64,000 nucleotides of DNA from Sporofaciens musculi (GTDB taxonomy: Bacteria; Bacillota; Clostridia; Lachnospirales; Lachnospiraceae). Each line of letters opens with the position of its first letter. Within the stretch, counting starts at the first letter, position 1. The DNA lies in NCBI RefSeq assembly GCF_009830285.1, contig NZ_WUQX01000001.1:744501-808500 (forward strand), given 5' to 3'. The notes beneath the pieces were generated by a model. The model searched no databases. It worked only from the letters and a program-made list of their open reading frames with translations, and was not told where the DNA came from. Below are positions 17,143-28,685 of this stretch, piece by piece. A program made the position numbers and the translations under genes.

Positions 17143-18015
17143 ATGGGCGGCATCATAGACAAAATCACTGATTTCATAAAGGAGATGCTGCAGGGGTGGG
17201 TACTTAATAACCTTGATACCATGTTTTCCGATGTCAATGATAAGGTCGGCACGATTGCGGGGGAGGTCAGCAAGACACCAAGCACTTGGAACTCCAGCAT
17301 ATTCAGCATGATACGGACGCTTTCGGAAAACGTGGTAGTCCCCATAGCAGGCATGATAATCAGTTTTGTGCTGATCTATGAGCTGATAACAATGGTAATC
17401 GACAAAAACAATATGCATGACTTTGATACAAGCCTGTTCTTCCGTTTTTTATTCAAGGCTTGTATCGCTGTCATGCTGCTTTCCAAGACCTTTGATATAG
17501 TCATGGCGGTGTTTGATGTGGGAAGCCATGTGGTGACACAGGCGGCATCTTCCATATCCGGCTCTACAAGCCTTGACGTGCAGGCTACCCTTACCACCAT
17601 GTTCAACAGCCAGATTGACACAATGGGGATAGGGGAGCTTATCGGTCTTGGTCTGGAAACTATGGTCATCAGCTTATGTATGAAAATCATGTCCGTCCTC
17701 ATCACCGTCATTCTATACGGGCGCATGATTGAAATATACCTTTATGTGTCAGTTGCCCCAATCCCGGCAGCGACAGTTACCAACCGGGAATGGGGTACAA
17801 TCGGGACGAATTACTTAAAAGGGCTTGTCGCCCTTGCGTTTCAGGGGTTCTTCATCATGGTTTGCGTGGCGATCTATGCTGTGCTTGTGGCAAGCGTGGC
17901 AGTGGCAGGCAATTTACACAGCGCATTGTGGTCGGTTGCGGCATATACCGTAATCCTCTGTTTCAGTTTATTCAAGACAGGCTCATTATCAAAATCAATT
18001 TTCAATGCCCACTAA
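17143..18015 (+). CDS. trbL: TrbL/VirB6-type inner-membrane conjugation protein
   Basis: A 290-residue polytopic membrane protein (MGGIIDKITDFIKEMLQGWVLNNLDTMFSDVNDKVG, then about six hydrophobic segments; ETMVISLCMKIMSVLITVILYGRMIEIYLYVSVAPIPAATVTNREWGTIGTNYLKGLVALAFQGFFIMV is typical). The family forms the membrane pore of the type IV machine. Its frame is intact. It follows maff2 by 5 nt, so insertion of the IME must have separated it from its normal promoter. Confidence 0.85.
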   Translation: MGGIIDKITDFIKEMLQGWVLNNLDTMFSDVNDKVGTIAGEVSKTPSTWNSSIFSMIRTLSENVVVPIAGMIISFVLIYELITMVIDKNNMHDFDTSLFFRFLFKACIAVMLLSKTFDIVMAVFDVGSHVVTQAASSISGSTSLDVQATLTTMFNSQIDTMGIGELIGLGLETMVISLCMKIMSVLITVILYGRMIEIYLYVSVAPIPAATVTNREWGTIGTNYLKGLVALAFQGFFIMVCVAIYAVLVASVAVAGNLHSALWSVAAYTVILCFSLFKTGSLSKSIFNAH

Positions 18016-18075
18016 ACACAGCGGACTCATGGAAGCTGGCGGTTTGGCGGGCATTGCCCACGAAAGGAGCAGACT

Positions 18076-18482
18076 ATGGCAATATCCGTACCAGTGCCAA
18101 AAGACCTGAGTGGAATCAAGACAAAAGTGGCGTTGAACCTTACCAAAAGGCAGATTATCTGCTTTTCCGGCGCAGCACTTGTGGGAGTGCCTTTATATTT
18201 CCTTACCAAAGGGGTATTGGGGACACAGGGGCGGCGCTTATCATGGTGGGCGCAATGCTGCCATTCTTCTTTTTGGCAATGTATGAAAAAGACGGTTTCC
18301 CGGCAGAGAAGATTTTATACTTCATGCTCCGGCAGAAGGTACTCACGCCGGGAATCAGACCGTATAAATCGGAAAACCTCTACAAGCAGTTGGAGGAGAG
18401 GGAAAAAATCAGGAGGGAGGTATGTTTCCTTGAACAAAAAGCAAAAGGCGGGGGCGGCAAAGCCAAAACCGCAGGAAAATAA
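18076..18482 (+). pseudogene. prgI: PrgI-family conjugation membrane protein, frameshifted
   Basis: It begins MAISVPVPKDLSGIKTKVALNLTKRQIICFSGAALVGVPLYFLTKG, the PrgI/VirB3-like start with a membrane segment, then the frame moves at the G runs near 18211-18225. The proper continuation (GAALIMVGAMLPFFFLAMYEKDGFPAEKILYFMLRQKVL) is in the next frame and ends at 18482, about 135 residues in all. It overlaps the start of virB4, as is usual in these elements. Confidence 0.8.
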
Positions 18483-20927
18483 GCGGACACCGGAAAAAGC
18501 GGGGCTGACCTTATCGGAAAAGAAACGCCTTGCGGAGCTGAAACGTGCGCTTGCCGGGAACAGCAAAGAGCAGGCGAAGCCGGACACCGCACAGAAAACC
18601 ATTACATTCAAAAAAATGTACCGGGACGGCATCTGTCAGGTGGCGGACGGTTATTACACGAAAATGGTGGAGTTTTACGACATCAACTATGATCTGCTGG
18701 AGGTGGAGGATCAGGCGGATATTCTGGAGGAATACAGCAAGCTGATTAACTATTTTGATCCGTCCATAAAGTTCCAGTTGTTCTTATTTAACAGGCAGGT
18801 CAGCGAGCAGGCTCTTGCGGAGCAGTTCGATATTTCCTTACAGGGTGATGCGTTTGACGATATTCGTGACGAGTACACGCAGATGTTAAAGCACCAGTCG
18901 GCAAAGGGCAACAATGGAATCATCAAGTCTAAGTACCTGATTTTCGGCGTGGAAAGCACCGGGTACAGGGAAGCAAAGAGCAAGTTAAGCAATATTGAGA
19001 AGGACGTGGTACACAATTTAAACAATATCGGCACGAACGCCAGAGGTCTTGACGGGAAGGAAAGGCTGCGTATCCTGCATGAGTATTTTAATCAGGGTAC
19101 AATGGAGCCTTTCCGGTTTTCGTTTAAGGAGCTGTCAGAATCCGGGAAGTCAGTTAAAGATTACATTGCACCGCCGGGATTTGACTTCCGCTATCCGAGC
19201 CGCTTTAAGTCCGGCAGTATTTACGGGAGCGTGTCTTACCTTGACATGATTGCGCCGAAGTTTACGGACGAGATGGTTAAGAAGCTGCTGGACATTGATG
19301 ACAACCTCACCCTTACCATGCATATGCAGACCATTGATCCGGTGGAAGCAATCAAGATGATAAAACGTGCGCTCACCGACATTCAGAAAATGAAAATTGA
19401 GGAGCAGAAAAAGGCTGTAAGAAGCGGTTACGATATGGATATTCTGCCTACGGACATCGTGACTTATGAGAAGGACACGCTGGAACTGCTTGACGATTTG
19501 AACACAAGCAACCAGAAACTTATCAAAATGACCTTCCTCATTACCTGTTACGGGCGGACGAAACGGGAACTGGAGAACCTGACACAGAGGGTGTCCGGCA
19601 TTATCCAGCAGGCAAACTGCAACCTCAGATGTTTGCAGTATTTACAGGAACAGGGGTTAATGGCGAGTGCGCCGATTGGGTGCAACGATGTGGGGATTGA
19701 AAGAAACCTCACCACAAAAAGCGCCGCTGTCCTTGTGCCTTTCTGCACACAGGAGCTTTTCATGCCCGCACCCGCCATTTATTACGGTCTGAACGCACTT
19801 TCCAACAACATGATTATGGCAGACCGGAAAAGGCTGCGTACACCGAATGGGGTAATTTTAGGCACACCCGGCAGTGGTAAATCATTCAGCGCAAAGCGTG
19901 AGATTTTATCCTGTTTCCTTATCACAAAGGACGATATAATCGTCTGCGATCCAGAGGGCGAGTATTTTCCATTAGTGCAGGCGCTTCATGGGCAGGTGGT
20001 AAGGCTTGCCACTAATTCAAAGGATTACCTGAACCCGATGGACATTCAGCTCTCCCATAAGGGGGACAAGGAAGCGTTGAAGTTAAAGAGCGATTTTTTA
20101 ATTACCCTGTGCGATTTGATTGCCGGGGGAAGGACGGTCTGGAGAATGACGAGAAGGGCATCATTGACACCTGCATCAAGCATATCTATGACGGGTATTT
20201 CAAGCACCCGAAGCCAGAGAATATGCCCATACTGGAAGATTTGTATAATGCGCTGTTAAAGTATGAGCCGAGGGACGTTGCGCCGGAGATGCAGAGGGAA
20301 GCGAAGCAGAAGGCGGTACGGATTGCCAATAGCCTTGTATTGTATGTGCATGGCTCGCAGAATTATTTTAACCACCGTACCAACGTGGACGCACACAACC
20401 GGATCATGTGCTTTGACATTCGGGATTTGGGAAACCAGTTAAAAGAGATAGGGATGCTGATTGTGCAGGATGCGGTCTGGAACAGGGTGTCAAAAAACCG
20501 GGAACGGAAAGTTGCCACAAGGTACTACTGTGACGAGTTCCATTTGCTTTTAAAAGAGAAGCAGACAGCCATTTACTCAGTGGAAATCTGGAAAAGGTTC
20601 AGGAAGTGGGGCGGAATCCCGACAGGCTTGACGCAAAACGTGGGCGATTTTCTGAAATCGGAGGAAATCGAGGGCATCTTGGGTAACAGTGATTTTGTGT
20701 ACCTGTTAAACCAGAACGCCAAAGACCAGCATATTTTGGCGGATAAGTTGGGATTGTCGGAGAAACAGCTCATGCACGTCACCAATTCCGAGCCGGGAAG
20801 CGGTCTGATATTGTTTGACAACGTGGTTATCCCATTCGTAGATAAGTACCCGGCAGATACAAAGACCTTTGCGATTATGAACACGAAGCCGGAAGAATCT
20901 GTAACAAAGGGGGATGAGGACAGTTAA
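18430..20927 (+). pseudogene. virB4: VirB4/TraE conjugation ATPase, frameshifted
   Basis: About 830 residues from TTG 18430 (GGAGG 9 nt upstream). Walker A GTPGSGKS lies at about 19870, Walker B region IIVCDPEGEYFPLV, and the C-terminal ATPase motifs RYYCDEFHLLLKEKQTAIYSVEIWKRFRKWGG and PTGLTQNVGDFL are present. One extra G in the run at 20122-20127 shifts the frame between ITLCDLIAGG and KDGLENDEKGIID. It energises the conjugation channel. The stop overlaps the next ATG (TTAATGG). Confidence 0.88.
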
Positions 20928-21126
20928 TGGCAGAAAAGAAAGGAAAGAAAAACAGGATACCGCTTACCGTAAAGAAGCAAATGCAGAGTTCCATAAGGGA
21001 GCTGGCAATGCTTTTACGGGCGGCGGCAATGCTGCCTATCAGCCGAGAGATTCCGGTATCGGGAAGCCGGGGCGTGGTTCGGGCGGCAAAAGGCAGACGG
21101 AAAAGAGTATGCAGGCACAGCAGGAA

Positions 21127-21151
21127 ACTTTTGGACAAAAAGTCCAGAAGT
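21127..21151. repeat. 25-bp palindromic repeat, copy 2 (inside a coding region)
   Basis: ACTTTTGGAC / GTCCAGAAGT around A5, one mismatch in the arms. It is read as TFGQKVQK in the CD1108-type gene. Confidence 0.85.
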
Positions 21152-21285
21152 CCAAAGAGAGCCAGCCGGGAAAAAACAGCACGTTTACAGGGAATAAAAG
21201 CATGGATACCCGGAGTAGCGATGCCGGACAGCGTAAACAGAACCATGATTCAAAGGTTCAGGCAAGAAAGCAGATGTACCGGAAC

Positions 21286-21310
21286 ACTTCTGGACAAAAA
21301 GTCCAAAAGT
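21286..21310. repeat. 25-bp palindromic repeat, copy 3 (inside a coding region)
   Basis: ACTTCTGGAC / GTCCAAAAGT around A5, one mismatch. It is read as TSGQKVQK in the same frame as copy 2, 159 nt downstream. Confidence 0.85.
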
Positions 21311-23743
21311 CCGAAGCGAAGCCGGGGCAGGAAGAAAAATCGGATTTTGTAAAGGAAAGCAGCGGATTTACCGGGCAGGAAAGTTTTAACCAGACGGAGG
21401 ATCAAGAGAAGAAACAGCCGGATGCGGAAGATTACCACCGGAGGGACACTTACAGGCAGTCGCAGAAAAAAGGGAAATACCATAAAAAGCGGGTGCAGAG
21501 GGAACACCGGAACAAAGGCGGCACGAAGGAAAAAGCGGAAAATAAAACCTTTACGGAAGAATCTTTTACGGAGAATACCGGAAAACTGTTTCAGGGGGAA
21601 GGAGGTTCTGAATTTACAGGCAGTAAAAAGCTGCAAAAGAAACAGCGGCAGGCGCAGAAAGCCGCAAAGAAGGTACAGAAAGCAAGGGCGAAGCTGCCAA
21701 AGACAAGGGAATACACCTTGCAGAGAGTGTTTGACGAGAAAACCGGGAAGGGAAGATATGTAGTTGTCCCTCTGGAGAAGGAGAAGCCTTTCAAGCAGGA
21801 GGGAATATCAAAGACCACCATGCGCCGGATGCAGAATGAGGGCAGAAATTTTGTGCATGGGAAAATCGCTGAAACGGAGAAAGAAAATTCAGCGGTGGAG
21901 GGCGCACATAAATCGGAGCAGAAAGTGGAAACGGTTTATTCTTTCGTCAAAAGGCAGATAAAGGAAAAGAGCAGAAACAGCGGGCGAAGGTGGCAAAGCT
22001 GGAAAAAAGCAGTTTAAAAAGGAAGTCAATTTCCAGTACCAGAAGTTCTTGGAAGAAAACCCGCAGATGCAGAAAAAGCCTTGCAAAAGCGGTTACAGAA
22101 ACAGCGCATTAAACGGGAATATATCAAGGCGAGGAAGAAAGCGGCGGCAGGAAAAACAGCGGAGCAGGCGTTTGAAAAGACGAAAAACGGTGCGGTCACT
22201 GTGGCGAGGAAGTTACAGGAGTTCGCAAGGAGAAATGCGGGCTTGCTTGTGACGGTGGGCATCATGGCTCTGCTCCTTATGATGATTATGGTTTCCGTAT
22301 CGTCCTGCGGGGCGATGTTTGCGGATACGCAGTCCACAATCTTAGCGGCAAGCTATTTAAGCAAGCCGGAGGAGATTGACGCCGCCGATTTACAGCTTAC
22401 CCGTCTGGAGCTTGACTTGCAGAATGAGATTGACCGGGTGGAAACAGACTATCCGGGGTATGACGAATATTCCTACAATCTTGGGGCAATTGGGCATAAC
22501 CCGTTTACCCTTATCAGCTATCTGTCCGCAGTCCATACGGAATTTACCGCAGGCGGGGTGGAAAGTGAAATACAGGCTCTATTTGATGAGATGTATACGC
22601 TGACGCTCACGCCGGATACGGAAACGAGGACAAGGACGGTCACAAAGACAGGCACAAGGACGGTCACTGATCCGGTCACAGGGGAAGAAACAGAGGAAGA
22701 ATATGAGTATGAGGAGGAAGAAGAATACGAGGTCAGTATCCTCAGAGTGACGCTTACGGTCATATCATTAGAGAGCCTTGTTTCTGGGAAAATGGATACG
22801 GAACAGGCGGAGATTTTTGCCATGTACCGGGAAACAAACGGTCTGCTTCAGGAGTTCGCTTCGCCGCTTGACCTTTACTGGTATTATTATGTGTCGAGCT
22901 ATTACGGATACCGGAAGAACCCGGTCACAGGGAACGAGGAATTTCACCGGGGCGTGGATATAGCAGTTCCCACAGGCACAACCGTATATGCTGCCCATGA
23001 CGGTATGGTGACAGCGGCGGCATATGACAGCCACTATGGGAATTATGTGGTGATTGAGATTGACGGTTACACAACCAAGTATGCCCATATGGATACGCTC
23101 AGTGTGAGTGCGGGGCAGACAGTGGAAAAAGGGACGGTTATCGGCACAACGGGCAATACCGGGAGCAGCACAGGAAGCCACTTGCATATCGAGTGTTTGT
23201 ATGACGGGGAGTATTATAACCCGTTATTTTATTTCGATGTGGGCGAAGGCACGCTTTACGGGGAAACGCCGGGAGGTCTGCCGGGGAACGCCATACCGCC
23301 GGATGCCTACGATGACGCATCGGTGCAGGCTCTTATGGAGGAAGCCGCTAAATATTTGGGATTCCCGTATGTGTGGGGCGGCTCAAGCCCTTCCACAAGT
23401 TTCGATTGCTCAGGCTTTGTTTGTTGGACTTTTACCAACAGTGGGGTGCATAACCTTCCACGAACCACCGCACAGGGGATATATGACCAGTGTACGCCTG
23501 TTTCCGCATCGGACGCAAAGGCGGGGGACATTATCTTTTTACCGGGACTTACAATTCTGCCGGGGCGGTGAGCCATGTGGGTATTTACTGCGGTAACGGG
23601 ACAATGATCCACTGCGGAGATCCAATCAGCTACGCAAGCATCAACTCGTCCTACTGGCAGAGCCATTTCTACGCATTTGGTCGCCTTCAATAACAATACA
23701 AACTTATGATAGGACAATTTTATAACATAGAAGGGAGCGTGAT

Positions 23744-24670
23744 ATTATCAAAGTCGGATTGATTGATGTGGACAGCCATAACTTCCCCAATTTGTGCCTT
23801 ATGAAGCTGTCAGCTTACCATAAGGCAAGGGGCGATACATTGGAATGGTATGACGGGCGAAAACATTATGACCTTGTATATATGAGCCGGGTGTTTACGG
23901 ACAGCTATTCTAAGGATTACTCTGGTACAATTCATGCTGACTGCATTATAAGGGGCGGCACAGGGTATGGGCTTCATAACCGTCTGCCGGAGGAAGTGGA
24001 GCATATATATCCGGACTATGCATTATACCCGAAATTTGAAGGAACTGCATATGGTTTTCTGTCAAGAGGGTGTCCTCGTGGATGCGGTTTCTGCATTGTA
24101 GGGGAAAAGGAGGGGCGCAGGACGGTTGCGGTCGCTGACCTTGCCGAGTTCTGGCGTGGGGAAAAAGAAATAAAGCTGCTTGATGCGAACCTGTTAGCCT
24201 GCCCGGATTGGGAACGGTTATTACAGCAGCTTGCACAAAGCGGCGCAATGGTGGATTTTACACAGGGACTTGATGTGCGCCTGATTACTCCGGAGAAGGT
24301 GGAGATGCTGAACAAAGTGAAAACAAAAATGCTGCACTTCGCTTGGGATAATCCGGAAGATGACCTGACAGGGTATTTCAAAAGGTTTTCAGAACTTACA
24401 ACTGTGAAAGATTACCGGAAAAGGCGGGTGTATGTGTTGACAAACTATAACAGTAGCCATGAACAGGACTTGTACAGGATATACACTCTGCAGGATATGG
24501 GATTTGATCCCTATGTAATGGTATACGAAAAGCCAACTGCGCCACCCGTTACAAGGAAACTGCAAAGATGGGTAAATAACAAATGGCTTTTCAGGGCAGT
24601 GTTAGATTTTAATGATTTTGATCCAACCGGGTGGGAAAAACGGAAAAAACAGAAAGCGAGGAATTTATGA
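23744..24670 (+). CDS. radical SAM protein in the conjugation operon
   Basis: About 308 residues. The Fe4S4-binding motif is GCPRGCGFC (C-x3-C-x2-C) in SRGCPRGCGFCIVGEKEGR near residue 107, followed by a partial TIM barrel (KLLDANLLACPDWERLLQQL, VDFTQGLDVRLITPEKVEMLNKVK, LHFAWDNPEDD). The N-terminus (IKVGLIDVDSHNFPNLCLMKLSAYHK) resembles B12-binding-type radical SAM proteins. The start is unclear: AAGGGAG is followed by ATTATCAAAGTC at 23744, and the first standard start (TTG 23759) is too far from it. Its substrate is unknown. The stop overlaps the DUF4315 start. Confidence 0.82.
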   Translation: MIKVGLIDVDSHNFPNLCLMKLSAYHKARGDTLEWYDGRKHYDLVYMSRVFTDSYSKDYSGTIHADCIIRGGTGYGLHNRLPEEVEHIYPDYALYPKFEGTAYGFLSRGCPRGCGFCIVGEKEGRRTVAVADLAEFWRGEKEIKLLDANLLACPDWERLLQQLAQSGAMVDFTQGLDVRLITPEKVEMLNKVKTKMLHFAWDNPEDDLTGYFKRFSELTTVKDYRKRRVYVLTNYNSSHEQDLYRIYTLQDMGFDPYVMVYEKPTAPPVTRKLQRWVNNKWLFRAVLDFNDFDPTGWEKRKKQKARNL

Positions 24671-24927
24671 CAAAGGAGCGCATTGAAAAGGCACTTTCCA
24701 AAGTGGATGCGCAGCTTGAATCCTTACAGGCAAAAAAGAAGGATTTGGAAGAACAGAAGCGCATGGCGGAAAGAGCCGAAAAAATGGATATTATCGAAAA
24801 GCATAAAATCTCGTCCGAGAAGCTGCAATTACTCATCAAATTCAGCGAGGACGAGATTTTGAAGTTATTGGAAGAAAAAGAAAACGCAAAGGAGATGGCA
24901 GGAAATGAAGAAAAAGTTATCAGTTAG
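24667..24927 (+). CDS. DUF4315 family protein
   Basis: An 86-residue charged coiled-coil protein (MTKERIEKALSKVDAQLESLQAKKKDLEEQKRMAERAEKMDIIEKHKISSEKLQLLIKF), matching DUF4315, a fixed member of Tn1549-type conjugation operons whose role is unknown. ATG 24667 overlaps the radical SAM stop (TTATGA), and its own 3' end overlaps the next gene by 23 nt, pointing to coupled translation. Confidence 0.85.
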   Translation: MTKERIEKALSKVDAQLESLQAKKKDLEEQKRMAERAEKMDIIEKHKISSEKLQLLIKFSEDEILKLLEEKENAKEMAGNEEKVIS

Positions 24928-26554
24928 GGCGGCGGTGTCGCTGCTCTTGTCAGCATTATTGTTCTGTATGCCCGTAGGGGCGTTTATGGCGAACAGCGGG
25001 AATACGGTAGATGCCTATGCGGAGGAAAGCGGAGCGTCAGAGGAAGGCAGTACCGAAGCGGAAACAGAGGAAAATAAGGAAACCGGGGAAACGGAAGCCG
25101 AGTCCGGTGAGAATGAGGGGGAAACAGAAACGGAATCCGGCGGCAGTGGGGAAGGTACGGAAGGCGGGACGGTATCCGGGAATGAAGTGCCGGAGCCGGA
25201 ATGTACCTGTAAAGAAAAATGCACACAGTATTCCACTGATAAAGATTGTGAGGTCTGCAAGGGGGATTACAGCTTATGCGAATATGTGAACCCGAATGTA
25301 AAAATCACAATCTCCACTCCGTCCGGCTGGCACAATGACACCACGAAGGTACATATCTCCGTTGAAGATGTGGCGCATTCCGGCAACTTCTCCATAAAGA
25401 CGGTGCAGGCGAAAGTGGCGCAGAATGGGAGCTGGACGGACATCACAGAGGATATGTATGTGGAGATTTCGGAGAATGCCACCGTTTATGTGCTTGTGAC
25501 AGACCAGAGGGGCAAGACCTATGAGAAAAACCGCTATATCAGGTGCTTTGACTTCACGAAGCCTACCTTAAACGCTGCGGTCAGTGACGGTCTGCTCTCC
25601 GTTCAGGCGCATGATACGGATTCCGGTATCAAGGCGGTGTATGTGAACGGGTATGAGTTTAAGGAGCTTACCAATGGCGTGTTGAATATCCGCCTGCAGC
25701 AGTTTGACGCAGGCTACCAGTATTTCACCATTTCCGCAATGGACAATGCCGGGAATATGTCAGAGGTCTATAAGACAGCGAACCCGTATTATACCGATCC
25801 GGAAAAAACGGACGGGAATGAGAAGAACCCGGCAGAGCAGCTCCCGGTGAGCGCACAGGCAACCAAGCCTTCCTCCGCTACCGCACAGGTGACGGAACAT
25901 ACCAAGACGGACAGTGACGGGAACACCGTTTCCGAAAACAGCCTTGCAGAGCAGAAAAAGCAGGCTATGGCGGAAGCGGCGGCATCGGAGAAGAAAGAGG
26001 AATCTGGGGAGAAGGAGAAAAGCGAAACGGGGAAGGAATTTTATACAATCCAGACCGCATCGGAAAAAGTGTTCTACCTTATCATTGACCGGGACGGGGA
26101 GGAAGAAGTGGTTTATTTCCTGACCGAAGTTACGGAAAATGACCTGCTGAACGTGACAGCGGACAACAGCGATACCTTACCGCAAAATTCCGCCGCACTG
26201 GAATCTGCAATCCCTGTGACGGAGGGCGCACTTCCCAACAATAACGGGGAACAGGAAACGGAAGAAGAACCTGCGGAAGAAGCGGCAGAGGACGGGGAGG
26301 AAAATACCGAAGAACCCGAACCGGAGCCGGAGAAAACAGAGGAAAACCCGGCGGCAACCTATATCATTCTTGGGATTGTGGCGGTTGCGGCTATTGGCGG
26401 CGGCTATTATTTCAAGGTAGCCAAGAAAAAGAAAGAGGAATTTCTTGACGAGGACGATGAGGAGGAGGACGAGGAAGAAGAATACGATGATGACGAGGAA
26501 AACGAGGACACAGAGGATGATTTTTTTGAAGATAAGGAAGGGGAGGAAGAATAA
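24905..26554 (+). CDS. CD1107/DUF4366-type surface protein
   Basis: A 549-residue exported protein. It has a signal peptide (MKKKLSVRAAVSLLLSALLFCMPVGAFMA), a low-complexity E/G/T segment, a Cys motif CTCKEKC...CEVCKGDYSLCEY, Ig-like or carbohydrate-binding-like beta domains (residues about 130-290), another acidic linker, a C-terminal membrane helix (AATYIILGIVAVAAIGGGYYF) and a cytoplasmic acidic tail. It is typical of the mating-surface proteins of these elements. Its frame is intact despite many broken neighbours, and its stop is 1 nt before topB. Confidence 0.85.
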   Translation: MKKKLSVRAAVSLLLSALLFCMPVGAFMANSGNTVDAYAEESGASEEGSTEAETEENKETGETEAESGENEGETETESGGSGEGTEGGTVSGNEVPEPECTCKEKCTQYSTDKDCEVCKGDYSLCEYVNPNVKITISTPSGWHNDTTKVHISVEDVAHSGNFSIKTVQAKVAQNGSWTDITEDMYVEISENATVYVLVTDQRGKTYEKNRYIRCFDFTKPTLNAAVSDGLLSVQAHDTDSGIKAVYVNGYEFKELTNGVLNIRLQQFDAGYQYFTISAMDNAGNMSEVYKTANPYYTDPEKTDGNEKNPAEQLPVSAQATKPSSATAQVTEHTKTDSDGNTVSENSLAEQKKQAMAEAAASEKKEESGEKEKSETGKEFYTIQTASEKVFYLIIDRDGEEEVVYFLTEVTENDLLNVTADNSDTLPQNSAALESAIPVTEGALPNNNGEQETEEEPAEEAAEDGEENTEEPEPEPEKTEENPAATYIILGIVAVAAIGGGYYFKVAKKKKEEFLDEDDEEEDEEEEYDDDEENEDTEDDFFEDKEGEEE

Positions 26555-28672
26555 ATGCAGTTAGTCATAGCAGAAAAACCGAGCGTGGCAAGGAGCATTG
26601 CGGAGGTAATCGGCGCAACGGAAATCAGTGACGGATATATGGAAGGAAACGGTTATGTTGTGAGCTGGTGCGTGGGGCATCTGGTGGAGCTGGCACAGCC
26701 GGAAAGCTACGGGGAGCAGTGGAAAAAATGGACGTATGAGAGCCTGCCTGTCAAGCCGAAAACATGGCAGTATGAGGTGAAGCCGGACACGAAAGCGCAG
26801 TATGACGTTCTTTTTAAATTGATGCACAGGGAGGATGTGTCGGCTACGATCTGCGCCACTGACGCCGGACGGGAGGGAGAGCTTATCTTCCGCCTTGTGT
26901 ATGAAATGGCAGGCTGTGACAAGCCGATCAAACGCCTGTGGATTTCCTCAATGGAGGAAAGCGCCATTCGTGAAGGGTTTGAAAATTTACAGCCGGGGAG
27001 TGATTATGACAACCTGTACCATTCCGCATTGTGCAGGCAGGAAGCGGACTGGCTTGTGGGCATCAACGGTACAAGGCTGTTTACGGTTTTATATGGCGGA
27101 AAGGTTTTAAAGGTGGGGCGGGTGCAGACACCCACCCTTGCGATGTTAGTAGACCGGGAAGCAAAGATTATGAATTTCCAGAAGGAAAAATATTACATGG
27201 CGCATATCCTGATGGACGGATGGATGCCGCCACCGGGCGTATTGATGATAAGAATAAAGCGGATGAGATTGCGGGGGCTTGCCGGGACGGGCAGGCTCTC
27301 ACCACGTCCGTTGTGAAAGAGGAAAAAACGGTTATGCCGCCGAAGCTCTATGACCTTACCACGCTCCAGAGGGATGCGAACCGTTTATTCGGATTTACCG
27401 CAAAGCAGACTTTAGAGTACACGCAGAGCCTTTATGAAAAAAGTTAGCCACATATCCGAGGACGGACAGCCAGTTCTTATCCGATGACATGGGGCAAACC
27501 GCAGAGGGCGTGATTGAAGCAGTATTCAGTTCCCTGATGTTTGAGGAAAACAAGGCTTCCAGACCGGACATCAAGCGGATTCTGAACAGCAAAAGGGTGA
27601 CAGACCACCACGCCATTATCCCCACAATGGAGATAGCGAGAGCTGACCTTGCGGCACTGCCGGAAACGGAGCGTAAAATCCTGTCTTTGGTTGCGAACCG
27701 CCTGTTATGCGCCACCGGGGAGAAACATTTGTATGAAACGGTAAAGGCGGAGTTTTCCTGCAATGGACATACTTTTGCAGTTTCCGGGAAGTCCGTCACG
27801 CATAACGGGTGGAAGTCCTTTGAGGATGCCTTTAAGCGTTCCTTTAAAATCTCCGGGAATCAGGAGGAAGAAAAAGAGGAAAAGAAGCTGCCAGAACTGT
27901 CGGAGGGACAGGCATTTGACGGTGTGCAGACGAAAGTCAGCGAGCATTTCACTTCCCCGCCGAAGCACTTTACGGAAGATTTATTATTATCGGCAATGGA
28001 ACGTGCCGGGGCGGAAGATATGGGCGATGACGTGGAGAGGAAAGGCTTGGGTACGCCTGCGACAAGGGCGGATATTATCGAAAAGTTAGTCAAGGACGGT
28101 TTTTGTGAAGCGTGAGAAGAAGCAGATCATACCGACAGAGGACGGAATGAAGCTGATTACGGTGCTGCCGGATGTGGTGAAGTCCCCGAAACTTACCGCC
28201 GATTGGGAAAATGCCCTGACGCTGGTAGCGAAAGGGGAGCTTCCTATGGAGGACTTCATGGCGGACATTGAAAACATGGTGTCGGAACTGATACATACCT
28301 ACCATGAGGTCAGTGACGAGCAGAAAAAGATGTTTGCACAGGAGCAGGCGGCTCTTGGGGTATGCCCGAACTGCGGCGGTCAGGTGGTAAAGGGAAATTC
28401 GGCGCATATTGTGTGAAAAAATGCGGTATGAACGTGAGCCGGGTAATGGGAACTGCCCTTACCGATGCACAGGTGAAGGATATGCTTGCCGGGAAGAAAA
28501 TCCTGTTAAAAGGGTTAAAGAGCAAGGCGGGCAAGCCCTATGATGCCTATATTATTCCGAGTGGGACGGAAGAATACCGTTACACCAAAGACGGGGCAGA
28601 AAAAAGCGGGGTACAGTTTAAGTTTGTCATGGAGTTTCCGAAAAAGAAATCTTCTGGTGGGAAGAAAAATAA
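26555..28672 (+). pseudogene. topB: DNA topoisomerase III, frameshifted
   Basis: A type IA topoisomerase of about 700 residues. It has the TOPRIM start MQLVIAEKPSVARSIAEVIGA, the acidic triad region CATDAGREGELIFRLVYEMAG, the catalytic tyrosine YPRTDS (near 27455, visible once the frame is corrected), the GLGTPATRADIIEKL box and a C-terminal zinc-like region CPNCGGQVV...CVKKCG. Indels occur near 27217 (-1), 27436 (-1), 28099 (+1), 28397 (-1) and 28667 (-1), the last just before the natural TAA. It likely resolves DNA during transfer. Confidence 0.88.
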
Positions 28673-28685
28673 GGGAGGAAGAAAG

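Larger units (their letters stand above)
20927..23693 (+). pseudogene. CD1108-type cell-wall hydrolase (M23 + NlpC/P60), multiply frameshifted
   Basis: It would be about 920 residues. A long basic, Q/K-rich cytoplasmic region comes first, then a membrane segment (AGLLVTVGIMALLLMMIMVSV), a conserved stretch (YPGYDEYSYNLGAIGHNPFTLISYLSAVHTEF), a Zn peptidase M23 domain (GVDIAVPTG...HLHIE) and an NlpC/P60 domain (FDCSGFVCWTF...HVGIYCGNG). It should open peptidoglycan for the mating channel. One-base losses are seen near 20947, 21968, 22018, 22074 and 23535. Two copies of the 25-bp palindrome are embedded in frame (TFGQKVQKS and TSGQKVQKS). Confidence 0.85.
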
